Assembly: GCF_034670185.1 (NCBI RefSeq)
Contig: NZ_JAXMNY010000003.1
Coordinates: 1-64,000 of the forward strand
DNA from: Nisaea sp.
GTDB taxonomy: Bacteria; Pseudomonadota; Alphaproteobacteria; Thalassobaculales; Thalassobaculaceae
Direction: 5' to 3'
DNA length: 64,000 nt
Translations under genes and position numbers: made by a program
Shown: positions 45,813-55,045 of the stretch, in pieces
Position numbering within the stretch: the stretch's first letter is position 1
How the letters are laid out: the number at the start of each line of letters is the position of its first letter
Notes under the pieces: generated by a model
Database searches by the model: none
Told to the model about the DNA's origin: nothing
The model's input: the letters and a program-made list of their open reading frames with translations, nothing else

Positions 45813-47522
45813 TCAAAGTCGCTTGGCCGCTGCCGTCACAGCTTCCGTCACCGGACTCCAGGGCTCCGTCACCAGTTTGAGAAAGCCCGTCATGCTCGGA
45901 AAACCCGGATAACTTTCAGTCCCGAGCCGCAAGAAAGTCGGAGAGATGCCAAACGTCCAGGTCGGTTTTCCAAGGCTGGCGCCGACCCAGCCCAGAGTGC
46001 TGCTTGGGCAGATCAGGCAGTCAGCTGATGCGGAGAGGGCGAAAATATCCTCGAAATCATTGGTCATGTCGACGCTGTCGAGTACGTGCAAGCGAGCCCC
46101 GAATTCACGCCTTGCACCAGTAATTTCCTGTTCCCAGCCGGAGCCGTATTGCATCGAGACGATCTGCAGTTTCGGATCGGTCAGCAGGGACCGCCAATCC
46201 TGGAGGCGTGTGTAGTAGAGGTCGCGGAATGGGTTCACGTCCTTTGAGCGCCAAGCAAAACCGATCCGCGGTCCCGGCGGCAGGGCGGCCAGCTTTTCCT
46301 CTATACGTCGAACGCGCTCGGGCGATGCAGAGAGATAAGGGCGTTGGTGCTTATAGGATGCAGTATCCCGGCGCAGCAATGCGGGCAGGCTGCCGCCGGC
46401 AATGGCATAATCGACGGGCGGGTCCTGCGGCAGCCAGCCATACTCATGCACCGGCCTGAACCGGTCGCCACTCCGTATATAGGCGTGCACGATGCAGTCC
46501 GGGAAGGAGCGCCGGAAGACTTCCACCAGACGCGGCGCGCATTCGATCACAACAGAGGCGCCGGCTGAAATCAGGTCCGGTATCAATGAGGCATAGAGGA
46601 TCTCGTCGCCAACACCTTCCTCCGCGCAGACAAGGATTCGCTTGCCGGAAAGCGGCTCGCCCTGCCAATGCGGGGGCAAACCGGGTCTCTGGATTGCATC
46701 CGGTCGCTTCAAGCGCCATTCGAAATTCTTCCAGCCCTCTTTGATGTACCCGGCTGTGAGTTGGCGCATGCCGTGCCGGACCCGGATTTGTGGGTCGTCC
46801 GGGGTAAGGGCGACAGCCTGTTCGGAAAAGCCTAGGCAGGCATCCAAATCGCCTTCGAAATAACAGACCTCGGCCAGCCCGGAATAGGGCGCAGCATAGC
46901 GCGGTTGGGCTTTAATGGTTCGCATGAACCATCGGCGTGCTTCGGCGAAGGTGAGGGCGGTGATGCCGAGAAAAGCGTAGCTGTTGGTTGCCTCGATCAG
47001 GGCGGGGGCGACCAGCAGGCACTTTCGCAACAGGTGACGTGCGGTGTCATGCTGGCCGAGATCGATCCGGCTTGTTGCCATGGCAAGCAGGGCAACCGGG
47101 TCAGCGGGACTCAAGCAGAGCAGGCGGCGGAAGAGTGGAGCCGCCGCGATAACCTGACCGTTCGCGCGCCGTGCTTCTGCAAGTTCCCGAAATGTGACGG
47201 CGTCGGAAGGATCGAGCGTTAGTGCCATTCGGAAAGCGGTATCCGCTTCCGTCTGGTGTCGGAGGCGCTGAAGAATCCGTGCCTTGTTACTGCGAAAACT
47301 GGCTTGTTGCGGCGCGATGGCGATGGCGGCATCGACGAGTTTCAGGCCCTCGGCGGGCTTGCCCGCCTGATGCAGCAGGAAGCCAAGCAGGTGCAGGGCA
47401 TCGGGATGTTGAGGGTTTGCCTTGAGCACCTGCTGATAAAGCGGAGCTGCTCCCGCGAGATCACCGGCTTGATGCTTTTGCAGCGCCTGATGAAGCAGAG
47501 CCTGCGGGCTTTCGTCCGTCAT
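45813..47522 (-). CDS. TPR protein with glycosyltransferase-like C-terminus, paralogue 3 (FlmG-like)
   Basis: A 569-aa protein closest to paralogue 2: N-terminal TPRs (HQALQKHQAGDLAGAAPLYQ to about residue 245) and a C-terminal domain with ILVCAEEGVGDEILYASLIPD (about residue 293), IGFAWRSKDVNPFRDLYYTR and DCLICPSSTLGWVGASLGK. Its ATG lies one base after the pseI stop, so the two genes are cotranscribed and probably coupled. This ties the TPR-glycosyltransferase group directly to pseudaminic-acid synthesis. Confidence 0.83.
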   Translation of the reverse strand: MTDESPQALLHQALQKHQAGDLAGAAPLYQQVLKANPQHPDALHLLGFLLHQAGKPAEGLKLVDAAIAIAPQQASFRSNKARILQRLRHQTEADTAFRMALTLDPSDAVTFRELAEARRANGQVIAAAPLFRRLLCLSPADPVALLAMATSRIDLGQHDTARHLLRKCLLVAPALIEATNSYAFLGITALTFAEARRWFMRTIKAQPRYAAPYSGLAEVCYFEGDLDACLGFSEQAVALTPDDPQIRVRHGMRQLTAGYIKEGWKNFEWRLKRPDAIQRPGLPPHWQGEPLSGKRILVCAEEGVGDEILYASLIPDLISAGASVVIECAPRLVEVFRRSFPDCIVHAYIRSGDRFRPVHEYGWLPQDPPVDYAIAGGSLPALLRRDTASYKHQRPYLSASPERVRRIEEKLAALPPGPRIGFAWRSKDVNPFRDLYYTRLQDWRSLLTDPKLQIVSMQYGSGWEQEITGARREFGARLHVLDSVDMTNDFEDIFALSASADCLICPSSTLGWVGASLGKPTWTFGISPTFLRLGTESYPGFPSMTGFLKLVTEPWSPVTEAVTAAAKRL

Positions 47523-47523
47523 A

Positions 47524-48585
47524 TCAGCCCGTGAAACCCCGGATCATATCCGCTGCCAGTGGTTCTCCGCGTTTCAGGGCTCGGGTCGCTGTCTTTCCAA
47601 GCACGCTCTTCAGATGTCTTGGCAGCATGCCGTTGGAGGGGCGGATAGAGCGAATATTCTCCCGGTTGAGGACCTCCCCCTCCGCGATGTCATCAACCAC
47701 ATAAAGCGAGCGACGCATCGGCAGTGTAATCAGCTCGGCTTCTGTCGGCCGGTAGTTCGGCTGGCCGATGGCCGCATGCACGGAGCGCAGATCCTTGACC
47801 AGCTGCTCCAGCTCCGTCGGTTCCAGCGAGAAGGTGCTGTCGACCCCGCCATCGGCGCGGCTCAGGGTGAAATGCTTCTCGACCAGCACGGCGCCGACTG
47901 CAACGGCGGCAGCGGCGACGATATTGTCGAGTGTGTGATCGGACAGGCCAATTGCAACGTCGAGCCGTTTCGTCAGATCAGTGATGGTCGAGAGATTGGC
48001 CTGATCGACTGGTGTCGGGTAGCCGCTGGTGCAGTGCAGGACCAGAATCTCCGTCGCTCCGGCTGCACGTGCTGTGGCAACCGCTTCCTCGATCTCTTCG
48101 AAACTGGCCATGCCGGTCGAGATGATCAGCGGCTTTCCCGTTCGCGCGCATAGCTCGATCAGATCGAGGTCGACAATCTCCGGCGACGCGATCTTGTAGG
48201 CGGGTGCGCGCAGCTGTTCCAGCAGCTCGACGGCCGTCGGGTCGAACGGCGCGGAGAACAGTGTGATGTCCAGATTACGGGCATGGGCGAACAGCTCCGC
48301 ATGCCAGTTCCAGGGAGTATGGGCTTCCTCATAGAGCTCATAGAGCTTGCGGCCCTTCCAGAGCCCGTCCGTGAGCATGAATTCCGGCCCGTCATGATCG
48401 ATGGTGATGGTGTCGGCGCGATAGGTCTGGATCTTCACCGCATCCGCGCCCGCCGCCTTGGCGGCATCGATCAGGGCGAGGGCTCGGCCGATATCGCCAT
48501 TGTGGTTGCCGGAGAGCTCCGCCACGACATAGGGCGGGTGATCCGGGCCGACCGGGCGTCCGTTGATCTCGAAGGTGCTGGCCAT
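47524..48585 (-). CDS. pseI: Pseudaminic acid synthase
   Basis: A 353-aa NeuB-family synthase that condenses a 2,4-diacetamido-2,4,6-trideoxy-L-altrose with phosphoenolpyruvate to give pseudaminic acid. Visible are the N-terminal PPYVVAELSGNHNGDIGRAL, KIQTYRADTITIDHDGPEF, YKIASPEIVDLDLI, ISTGMAS, LHCTSGYPTP and LSDHTLDN, and a C-terminal antifreeze-type SAF domain (GEVLNRENIRSIRPSNGMLP). The AELSGNHNG and RADTITI wording favours PseI over sialic- or legionaminic-acid synthases. ATG at 48585 gives the normal family start; the frame is open upstream but that part only overlaps pseG on the other strand. Confidence 0.93.
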   Translation of the reverse strand: MASTFEINGRPVGPDHPPYVVAELSGNHNGDIGRALALIDAAKAAGADAVKIQTYRADTITIDHDGPEFMLTDGLWKGRKLYELYEEAHTPWNWHAELFAHARNLDITLFSAPFDPTAVELLEQLRAPAYKIASPEIVDLDLIELCARTGKPLIISTGMASFEEIEEAVATARAAGATEILVLHCTSGYPTPVDQANLSTITDLTKRLDVAIGLSDHTLDNIVAAAAVAVGAVLVEKHFTLSRADGGVDSTFSLEPTELEQLVKDLRSVHAAIGQPNYRPTEAELITLPMRRSLYVVDDIAEGEVLNRENIRSIRPSNGMLPRHLKSVLGKTATRALKRGEPLAADMIRGFTG

Positions 48586-48658
48586 GGTTCCCGTGACTTG
48601 GCGATGTGAAGTCGCCAGAATAGCTTCTTTTACCGGGGGATAGAAGGGCTGGGGGGAT

Positions 48659-49711
48659 ATGAAAGGGATGAGTCCGGGGATGCTGGCTATTCGGGCCGAT
48701 GCTGACGCACGGATCGGGCTCGGCCATGCCATGCGCTGCTTCGCGCTGGCGGAAGCGTGGTGCAAACAGGGCGGTGAAGCGGTGTTCTTTTCCGGCGCTG
48801 CGCTGCCCGATCCGGTGTTGGCGAGACTTGATGATGCAGGCATCGAGCACCGGACGTTTGCCGCACCGGATACCGGCGATGAGTTTGCCGCGGCGGCAGC
48901 CGGGATCGGCGCTCGCTGGCTAGTCGTCGACGGTTCCTTCGTGACGCCCGGCTATCTCGACAAAGCTCGCAACGCGGGCCTGCCAGTCCTGCTGCTTGAT
49001 GATGCGGCGACAGGAGGGCGCTATCCCTGCGATCTGTTGCTGAACCAGAATGTGCAGGCGTTGCCGGAAAATTACGCCGGGCATACCGACGCAACGATTT
49101 TAGCTGGGCCCGGTTTCGCCCTGATCCGTGCCGACATGCGTGAGAGCATTCAGCCCCGGATGATCCCCGAACGGCCGCAGCGTATTCTCGTGCTGGTCGG
49201 CGGAGCGGACCCTGGCGGGCATCTTGAAGCGCTGGCGCAGGCGGCGGCACGTGCGCTGCTGAAAGCCGGTTTGGGAGATGGCCATGTCGATGCGGTGATC
49301 GGCCCGGCAAGCAGCTGGAAACCGCCGGCGGATGCAGGCCCGATAATCGCCTATCATCGCGGCGTGAAGGATATGGGCGCCTTGATCGCCGAGGCGGATC
49401 TGGCGATTTCATCCGCGGGCTCCACGGTGTGGGAGCTGTCCTTGCAGGGCACGCCGATGATCCTCGGCGCCAGCGTTCCAGTAGAAGAGCCGGTGGGTGC
49501 GGGCATGGCGGCCAAGGGGGCGGCGCTTTATCTCGGCCGTTTTTCGGACTGTCCGGCAGAGCAACTGGTGGCGGAAACGGTCAGGGTGTTGCAAGATTCA
49601 GCTGTGCGCCGAAAGCTCTCCACTACCGCATCGGCCCTTGTGGACGGGCGCGGGGCGGAGCGGGTGATCGATGCCATGCTGGGAATTGGGGCGGGGACAG
49701 GAATTCCGTGA
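48659..49711 (+). CDS. pseG: UDP-2,4-diacetamido-2,4,6-trideoxy-beta-L-altropyranose hydrolase
   Basis: A 350-aa GT-B-fold hydrolase that removes UDP to give the free sugar used by PseI. The N-terminal IRADADARIGLGHAMRCFALAEAW contains the GHxxR-type catalytic histidine signature of PseG; LLNQNVQALPENY and ILVLVGGADPGG follow, and EADLAISSAGSTVWELSLQGTPMI is the nucleotide-binding end. It diverges from pseI with a 73-base gap and overlaps the next gene by GTGA. An in-frame ATG at 48668 is an alternative start. Confidence 0.92.
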   Translation: MKGMSPGMLAIRADADARIGLGHAMRCFALAEAWCKQGGEAVFFSGAALPDPVLARLDDAGIEHRTFAAPDTGDEFAAAAAGIGARWLVVDGSFVTPGYLDKARNAGLPVLLLDDAATGGRYPCDLLLNQNVQALPENYAGHTDATILAGPGFALIRADMRESIQPRMIPERPQRILVLVGGADPGGHLEALAQAAARALLKAGLGDGHVDAVIGPASSWKPPADAGPIIAYHRGVKDMGALIAEADLAISSAGSTVWELSLQGTPMILGASVPVEEPVGAGMAAKGAALYLGRFSDCPAEQLVAETVRVLQDSAVRRKLSTTASALVDGRGAERVIDAMLGIGAGTGIP

Positions 49712-50478
49712 AAACTGTTGTGATCATTCAGGCGCGCATGACATCGACGCGCCTGCCCGGCAAGGTGCTGAAGCAAGTCCTCGGGAAACCGTTGCTCGGA
49801 TACCAGCTTGAACGTGTCGGCCGGTGCCGGACGGTGGACGAAATCGTCGTCGCCACCACGGTGAACGCGACGGACGATCCGGTGGCGGAGTTCGTCGCGG
49901 GCGAGGGGCTGCGCGTCTGGCGCGGCTCGGAAGCGGACGTGCTGTCGCGCTATGCCGAAGCGGCGGACATGGCCGGTGCCGATCTTGTCGTGCGCCTGAC
50001 CGCCGATTGTCCGCTGATCGACCCGGTGCTGGTGGATCAGGTTGTCGAGACGCTGCGGGACAGCAGCCCGCCGCTCGATTACGTTTCCAACACCACGCCG
50101 CGCACGCTGCCCATGGGGCTCGATGCCGAGGGGATCCGGGGCGCGGCCCTGATGGCGGCGCACCGCGAGGCCGAGGCACGGCAGGAGCGCGAGCATGTCA
50201 CGCCTTTCCTCTATAACCACAAGGACCGGTTCGCCTGCCACTACCTGTTGCACGAACCGCCGATCACCGGCCATCGCTGGACGGTGGATCATCCGGAGGA
50301 TTTCGAGCTGGTCCGGCGCATCCTCGAAGCGCTCTATCCGGTGAGCCCGGCCTTCACCTATCAGGACGTGCTGGCTTTGCTGGAGCAGCACCCGGACTGG
50401 CCGTCGATCAATCGCGGGGTTTATGAACGCCCCCAGCCCGTGAAGAACGACAGCGGCGCCTATCCTGAGCAGGCCTGA
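49708..50478 (+). CDS. PseF/SpsF-like cytidylyltransferase
   Basis: A 256-aa nucleotidyltransferase expected to activate the nonulosonic acid as its CMP derivative. The opening VVIIQARMTSTRLPGKVLKQ is the SpsF-family CTP-binding loop; LVVRLTADCPLIDPVLVD near residue 90 holds metal-binding aspartate, and GHRWTVDHPEDFELVRRI near 190 is the conserved C-terminal motif. The start is GTG at 49708, which overlaps the pseG stop. Placement after pseG supports the PseF role, although SpsF proteins with other activities share these motifs. Confidence 0.85.
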   Translation: MKTVVIIQARMTSTRLPGKVLKQVLGKPLLGYQLERVGRCRTVDEIVVATTVNATDDPVAEFVAGEGLRVWRGSEADVLSRYAEAADMAGADLVVRLTADCPLIDPVLVDQVVETLRDSSPPLDYVSNTTPRTLPMGLDAEGIRGAALMAAHREAEARQEREHVTPFLYNHKDRFACHYLLHEPPITGHRWTVDHPEDFELVRRILEALYPVSPAFTYQDVLALLEQHPDWPSINRGVYERPQPVKNDSGAYPEQA

Positions 50479-50503
50479 GCCGCCGCTAAACCGGAGTAAC
50501 CCG

Positions 50504-51130
50504 ATGACGGACACTTACCGCACCGAGCAGGAAGCCTTCTGGGCCGGGTCGTTTGGCAATGGTTATATCGACCGGAACAGGGACGCCGCCATCCTCGCCT
50601 CCCGCACGGCGATGTTCACCCGCATCCTGTCGCGGGCGGGGACGGTCGGCTCGGTGGTCGAGTTCGGCGCCAATATCGGCCTCAACATGCTGGCCCTGCG
50701 CACGCTGCTGCCGGAAGCGAAACTCTCCGCCATCGAGATCAATCCCGAAGCGGTGAAGATCCTGCAGACGCAGGAGCGGCTGAATGTCCATCACGGCTCG
50801 ATTCTGGAGCCGCAGGTGGAGACGTCGCACGATCTCTCCTTCACCTCCGGTGTGCTCATCCACATCAATCCGGAGGCGCTGCCGAGCGTCTATGACAATC
50901 TCTATGCGGCGAGCGGGCGCTATATCGCGCTGTCGGAATATTACAATCCGGCACCAGTCGCGATCCCTTACCGCGGGCACGACGACCGGCTGTTCAAGCG
51001 GGATTTCGCCGGAGACCTGATGGACCGCTTCCCGGATCTCAAGCTGATCGATTACGGGTTCTGCTATCACCGGGACCCGAATTTCCCGGCGGACGACATG
51101 ACCTGGTTCTTGTTGGAGAAGCGGGGATAG
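50504..51130 (+). CDS. Pseudaminic-acid-biosynthesis-associated methyltransferase
   Basis: A 208-aa SAM-dependent methyltransferase-like protein. TEQEAFWAGSFGNGYIDRN at the start and the SAM-binding VVEFGANIGLNMLALRTLLP near residue 48 are hallmarks of the methylase family found next to pse genes; YIALSEYYNPAPVAIPYRGH and DDMTWFLLEKRG complete the pattern. Its target is not established; modification of the sugar or of the glycosylated protein is possible. It ends the plus-strand pse group, 25 bases after the cytidylyltransferase. Confidence 0.85.
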   Translation: MTDTYRTEQEAFWAGSFGNGYIDRNRDAAILASRTAMFTRILSRAGTVGSVVEFGANIGLNMLALRTLLPEAKLSAIEINPEAVKILQTQERLNVHHGSILEPQVETSHDLSFTSGVLIHINPEALPSVYDNLYAASGRYIALSEYYNPAPVAIPYRGHDDRLFKRDFAGDLMDRFPDLKLIDYGFCYHRDPNFPADDMTWFLLEKRG

Positions 51131-51152
51131 GTTTCGAGTTTTTTTAATCAAC

Positions 51153-51164
51153 GATCAATTGATC
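51153..51164. promoter_or_regulatory. 12-base palindrome GATCAATTGATC before the orphan gene
   Basis: A perfect palindrome in the AT-rich leader, about 50 bases before the orphan gene and just after a run of seven T residues. It could be an operator or simply chance in AT-rich DNA. Confidence 0.25.
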
Positions 51165-51215
51165 TTGATGGGTTGTGTTTGGGGGTTGTAACTTTCTCGT
51201 AAAGGGGGAGTTGTG

Positions 51216-52118
51216 ATGGAGATTAGCCTACCTCATCAGGTAATTTACGATACTGAGGAGGCCTCCTCAGTATCAGATGTCGTTGACTCTCTCTTGGCGA
51301 CAGAGCAAGCGGCAAAAGAGGCGGCGGTAATAATATCGGGATTAATAGATGGATTCAGAGTTCGGCGTGTAAGTATTTCGGTAAATCATATATCCCAGAA
51401 GAGCCCTCTACGTGAGTTATTCACTGTTGCTTTACTAATTGCTTATCAAGACGACCTAAATGCCGCTGTTCCGAAAGGAATCGAAGAAATGCTTGGCGTG
51501 GATCTTCCAGGTGATCACAGCACGCTCATAACAGTAGTAACTCTGGTGGTTTTATTTTACGGGGCAGATTTCTTGATTAAGCGACTCGGTCGCGTGCTTG
51601 ATTCAAACGGAGTCCGGGCGCAGTTGGATCAGCTTATAGGGGAATTAGCGGAAGCGACTGGAAAGCCTGAAGAAACAATCCGCGCTACGTTAGAATCGAG
51701 ATATTCAGGAAGGCGAATGGTTAGCCTCAGCCGGACAGCTTTGAGATTTTTCGCTCCGAGTAAAAACCAGCGAAATGCAAAAATAATCGTAGGTAATAGA
51801 TCAATTCCTTCAAATATTGTCGCTCAAGTTCCGGGTGATACCGCTGAAGAGGTGCTTACGCCGGATGAAACGAGCGAGCAGCTTCAAGATGTTGAAATAG
51901 AATTGCACGCGCAAGACGTCGATTATTCGAAGCGTGGATGGGCAGCCGTAATTCCCGAACTATCTCCAGACCGAATGCAGATGCGAATTTTTCCGCCGAC
52001 GCGTCCAGAAGATATTTGGACAAAGCAGAAAATTCGAGGCGATGTGATTGTTGTCTACCAAGTAATCGGAGGAGAATCGAAACCCAGAGAATGCCACTTA
52101 GTAAGGCTAACGGGCTGA
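51216..52118 (+). CDS. AT-rich orphan protein with one membrane segment, function unknown
   Basis: A 300-aa protein I do not recognise. Residues 1-105 look globular and mostly helical (SVSDVVDSLLATEQAAKEAA), residues 108-125 are a hydrophobic segment (STLITVVTLVVLFYGADFLI), and a helical charged region follows, then a beta-rich C-terminal domain (QDVEIELHAQDVDYSKRGWA, IRGDVIVVYQVIGGE). Codon use is clearly AT-richer than in all flanking genes, which suggests recent acquisition. The ATG at 51216 follows GGGGGAG at good spacing; a GTG one codon earlier is also possible. It sits alone between the pse genes and clpB. Confidence 0.7.
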   Translation: MEISLPHQVIYDTEEASSVSDVVDSLLATEQAAKEAAVIISGLIDGFRVRRVSISVNHISQKSPLRELFTVALLIAYQDDLNAAVPKGIEEMLGVDLPGDHSTLITVVTLVVLFYGADFLIKRLGRVLDSNGVRAQLDQLIGELAEATGKPEETIRATLESRYSGRRMVSLSRTALRFFAPSKNQRNAKIIVGNRSIPSNIVAQVPGDTAEEVLTPDETSEQLQDVEIELHAQDVDYSKRGWAAVIPELSPDRMQMRIFPPTRPEDIWTKQKIRGDVIVVYQVIGGESKPRECHLVRLTG

Positions 52119-52140
52119 GGTTTTTAAAAAATTTCTAAGC

Positions 52141-52176
52141 ACAGGCCCCTCTTCAACAAGAGGGGCCTGTTTGGTT
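52141..52176. terminator. Bidirectional terminator between the orphan gene and clpB
   Basis: A perfect 13-bp stem, ACAGGCCCCTCTT with AAGAGGGGCCTGT, and a four-base loop, followed by TTTGGTTT on the plus strand and by GCTTAGAAATTTTTT on the minus strand. It serves both convergent genes. Confidence 0.9.
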
Positions 52177-54794
52177 TACTCGGCCGCCTCGATCCGGACT
52201 TCGGAGCTTGGGGCGGACGGTTTGCCGTTGATGATCAGCTTGCCGTCTTCCGCCGTCACCTTCACGTGGCTGCCATCGAGAATGCTGCCTTCCAGGATCT
52301 GGTTGGCCAGCGGGTTTTGCAGCGAGCGCTGGATCACCCTTTTCAGTGGCCGGGCGCCATAGACTGGGTCGTAGCCCGTGTCGGCGAGCCAGCGCAGGGC
52401 CGCATCGTCGAGATCGATCGTGATCTTGCGGTCCTCCAGCAGCTTGCGCAGTCGTTCCAGCTGGATGTCGACGATATGCGTCATGTTCGCCCGGTCGAGC
52501 CGTGAGAACAGCAGCACCTCGTCCAGACGATTCAGGAATTCCGGCCGGAACGCCCGGCGCACAACTTCCATCACCTGCGGGCGGACCGCATCGACCGTCT
52601 CGCCCTCACCCTGGGCCGCGAGGAACTCGGAGCCGAGGTTCGAGGTCAGGATGATCAGCGTGTTGCGGAAGTCGACCGTCCTGCCCTGGCCATCCGTAAG
52701 GCGGCCGTCGTCGAGCACCTGGAGCAGCACGTTGAAGACGTCCGGATGTGCTTTCTCAACCTCGTCGAACAGCACGACCTGATAGGGCCGACGCCGCACC
52801 GCTTCGGTCAAGGCACCGCCCTCGTCATATCCGACATAGCCCGGAGGCGCCCCGATCAGGCGGCTGACCGAGTGCTTCTCCATATATTCGGACATGTCGA
52901 GCCGGACCATGGCCTGCTCGTCATCGAACAGGAACTCGGCAAGCGCCTTGGTCAGTTCCGTCTTGCCGACGCCGGTCGGGCCGAGGAACAGGAAGGAGCC
53001 GATCGGGCGGTGTGGGTCCTGCAACCCGGCACGGGCCCGGCGGACGGCATTGGAGACGGCCGATACCGCTTCGTCCTGGCCGATCACCCTTGCATGCAGG
53101 TTCGCCTCCATCTGAAGCAGCTTGTCGCGCTCGCCTTCCAGCATCTTGTCGACGGGAATGCCGGTCCAGCGGGAGACGACGGAGGCAATGTCGCGGTCCG
53201 TTACCTCTTCCATAACCATCTTCTCGGCCGATGCGTTCTCGGCCTGGCCGATCGTGGCTTCCAGATCGGGGATAACGCCGTACATCAGCTCGCCGGCCTT
53301 CTCGAAATTACCCTGCCGCTTCGCGTTCTCAAGCTCCTGCCGGGCTTTTTCCAGCTTCTCCTGCATCTTCTGGACGCCGACCACGACTTCCTTCTCGGAT
53401 TGCCAGCGTTCGGTCAGTTCCGAAGAGGTTTTCTCAAGCGCCGCCAGCTCGCCCTCGAGTTTCGAAAGGCGATCCTTGGAAGCCTTGTCGGCTTCCTTCT
53501 TCAACGCTTCCTGTTCAATCTTGAGCTGGATGATCTTGCGGTCGAGTTCGTCGATCTTCTCCGGCTTGGAATCAACTTCCATGCGCCGGCGCGATGCGGC
53601 CTCGTCCATCAGATCGATGGCCTTGTCGGGCAGGAACCGGTCGGTGATATAGCGGTTGGAGAGGTTCGCCGCCGCGACCAGCGCGCTGTCGGTGATCCGC
53701 ACACCGTGGTGCAGCTCGTACTTTTCCTTAAGGCCGCGCAGGATCGAGATCGCGTCGACGACGTTCGGCTCCTCGACAAAGACCGGCTGGAAGCGTCGGG
53801 CCAGTGCCGCATCCTTTTCGATGTGCTTGCGGTATTCGTCCAGTGTGGTCGCGCCGACGCAGTGCAGCTCGCCGCGAGCCAAGGCCGGCTTCAGCATGTT
53901 GGACGCATCCATCGCGCCTTCGGCGGCACCGGCACCAACCAGCGTATGCAGCTCGTCGATGAAGAGCACGATGTCGCCTTCGGAGTGCGAGACTTCCTGC
54001 AGAACGGCTTTCAGCCGTTCCTCGAATTCACCACGGAACTTGGCGCCGGCGATAAGCGCGCCGAGGTCGAGCGTCAGCAGCCGCTTCTGTTTCAGCGGTT
54101 CCGGCACGTCGCCATTGACGATGCGCTGGGCCAGGCCCTCGATGATGGCGGTCTTGCCGACGCCGGGCTCACCGATCAGCACCGGGTTGTTCTTGGTCCG
54201 GCGGGACAGCACCTGGATGGTCCGGCGGATCTCCTCGTCCCGGCCGATCACAGGATCGAGCTTGCCCGAGCGGGCAGCCTCGGTCATGTCCTGGGTATAT
54301 TTGTCCAGCGCCTCGTAAGCATTCTCGGCGGTCGCGCTGTCGGCCTTGCGGCCCTTGCGGACGTCGTTGATGGTCTGGTTCAGGGCCTGCGCCGTGAGGC
54401 CTGCATCCTTCAGGATGCGTGCCGCCGCTGTGCCTTCCGCCATGGCGATGGCGAGAAGCAACCGCTCCACCGTGATAAAGCTGTCGCCGGCCTTTTCGGC
54501 TACTTCCTGCGCCTGGGTCAGCAGACGTGCGGTTTCGGGGGCGAGATAAACCTGCCCCGCACCGCTGCCTTCAACCGTCGGCAGCTTGCTGAGTTCGGCC
54601 TCGACCGCGAGCTGAGCCGCCTTCGCATCACCGCCCGACGCGTCGATAAGCTTGGCGCACATGCCTTCCTTATCGTCGAGCAGGACTTTGAGCAGATGTT
54701 CGGGGGTCAGGCGCTGGTGTCCGGCGCCGGTAGCGTAGGTTTGCGCCGATTGTATGAAGCCGCGCAGGCGCTCCGAGAGTTTTTCGAAATCCAA
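52176..54794 (-). CDS. clpB: ClpB, ATP-dependent disaggregase
   Basis: An 872-aa cytoplasmic chaperone of normal length that threads aggregated proteins through its hexamer together with DnaK. In order: Clp N-domain repeats (residues 1-145), AAA-1 with Walker A GEPGVGKTA (about 205) and VLFIDELHTLVGAG, the long coiled-coil M-domain (about 405-525), and AAA-2 with Walker A GPTGVGKTE (about 608), the pore loop GYVGYDEGG and sensor region LTSNLGSE. The M-domain separates it from ClpA and ClpC. AAGGAG precedes the ATG. A heat-shock promoter was looked for but not clearly seen. Confidence 0.98.
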   Translation of the reverse strand: MDFEKLSERLRGFIQSAQTYATGAGHQRLTPEHLLKVLLDDKEGMCAKLIDASGGDAKAAQLAVEAELSKLPTVEGSGAGQVYLAPETARLLTQAQEVAEKAGDSFITVERLLLAIAMAEGTAAARILKDAGLTAQALNQTINDVRKGRKADSATAENAYEALDKYTQDMTEAARSGKLDPVIGRDEEIRRTIQVLSRRTKNNPVLIGEPGVGKTAIIEGLAQRIVNGDVPEPLKQKRLLTLDLGALIAGAKFRGEFEERLKAVLQEVSHSEGDIVLFIDELHTLVGAGAAEGAMDASNMLKPALARGELHCVGATTLDEYRKHIEKDAALARRFQPVFVEEPNVVDAISILRGLKEKYELHHGVRITDSALVAAANLSNRYITDRFLPDKAIDLMDEAASRRRMEVDSKPEKIDELDRKIIQLKIEQEALKKEADKASKDRLSKLEGELAALEKTSSELTERWQSEKEVVVGVQKMQEKLEKARQELENAKRQGNFEKAGELMYGVIPDLEATIGQAENASAEKMVMEEVTDRDIASVVSRWTGIPVDKMLEGERDKLLQMEANLHARVIGQDEAVSAVSNAVRRARAGLQDPHRPIGSFLFLGPTGVGKTELTKALAEFLFDDEQAMVRLDMSEYMEKHSVSRLIGAPPGYVGYDEGGALTEAVRRRPYQVVLFDEVEKAHPDVFNVLLQVLDDGRLTDGQGRTVDFRNTLIILTSNLGSEFLAAQGEGETVDAVRPQVMEVVRRAFRPEFLNRLDEVLLFSRLDRANMTHIVDIQLERLRKLLEDRKITIDLDDAALRWLADTGYDPVYGARPLKRVIQRSLQNPLANQILEGSILDGSHVKVTAEDGKLIINGKPSAPSSEVRIEAAE

Positions 54795-55045
54795 TGGTCG
54801 TCTCCTTCGTACCGCAAGGTTGCCGATACAGCTCCACGCGCTCCATTATGGCGGCACGCAAGCCTATTTCCGGAAAGCACAGACGATCTTTTCAGCATCG
54901 CCGATTGCGTTCCGGCTTGGAAGAGGGCCGAACCCGATAATGGCATCCGGAACCCACATCACAGATATGGTGAGCGGCCGCGTTATCGCAAGAGGTGGGA
55001 AAGCGAGTTGACAGGCTTTCGAAGCTATTTATTGTGCGGTGCACT

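Noticed and set aside
54795..55045. Heat-shock (RpoH) promoter for clpB
   Set aside because: A CTTG element is present upstream of clpB, but no matching -10 box lies at an acceptable distance.
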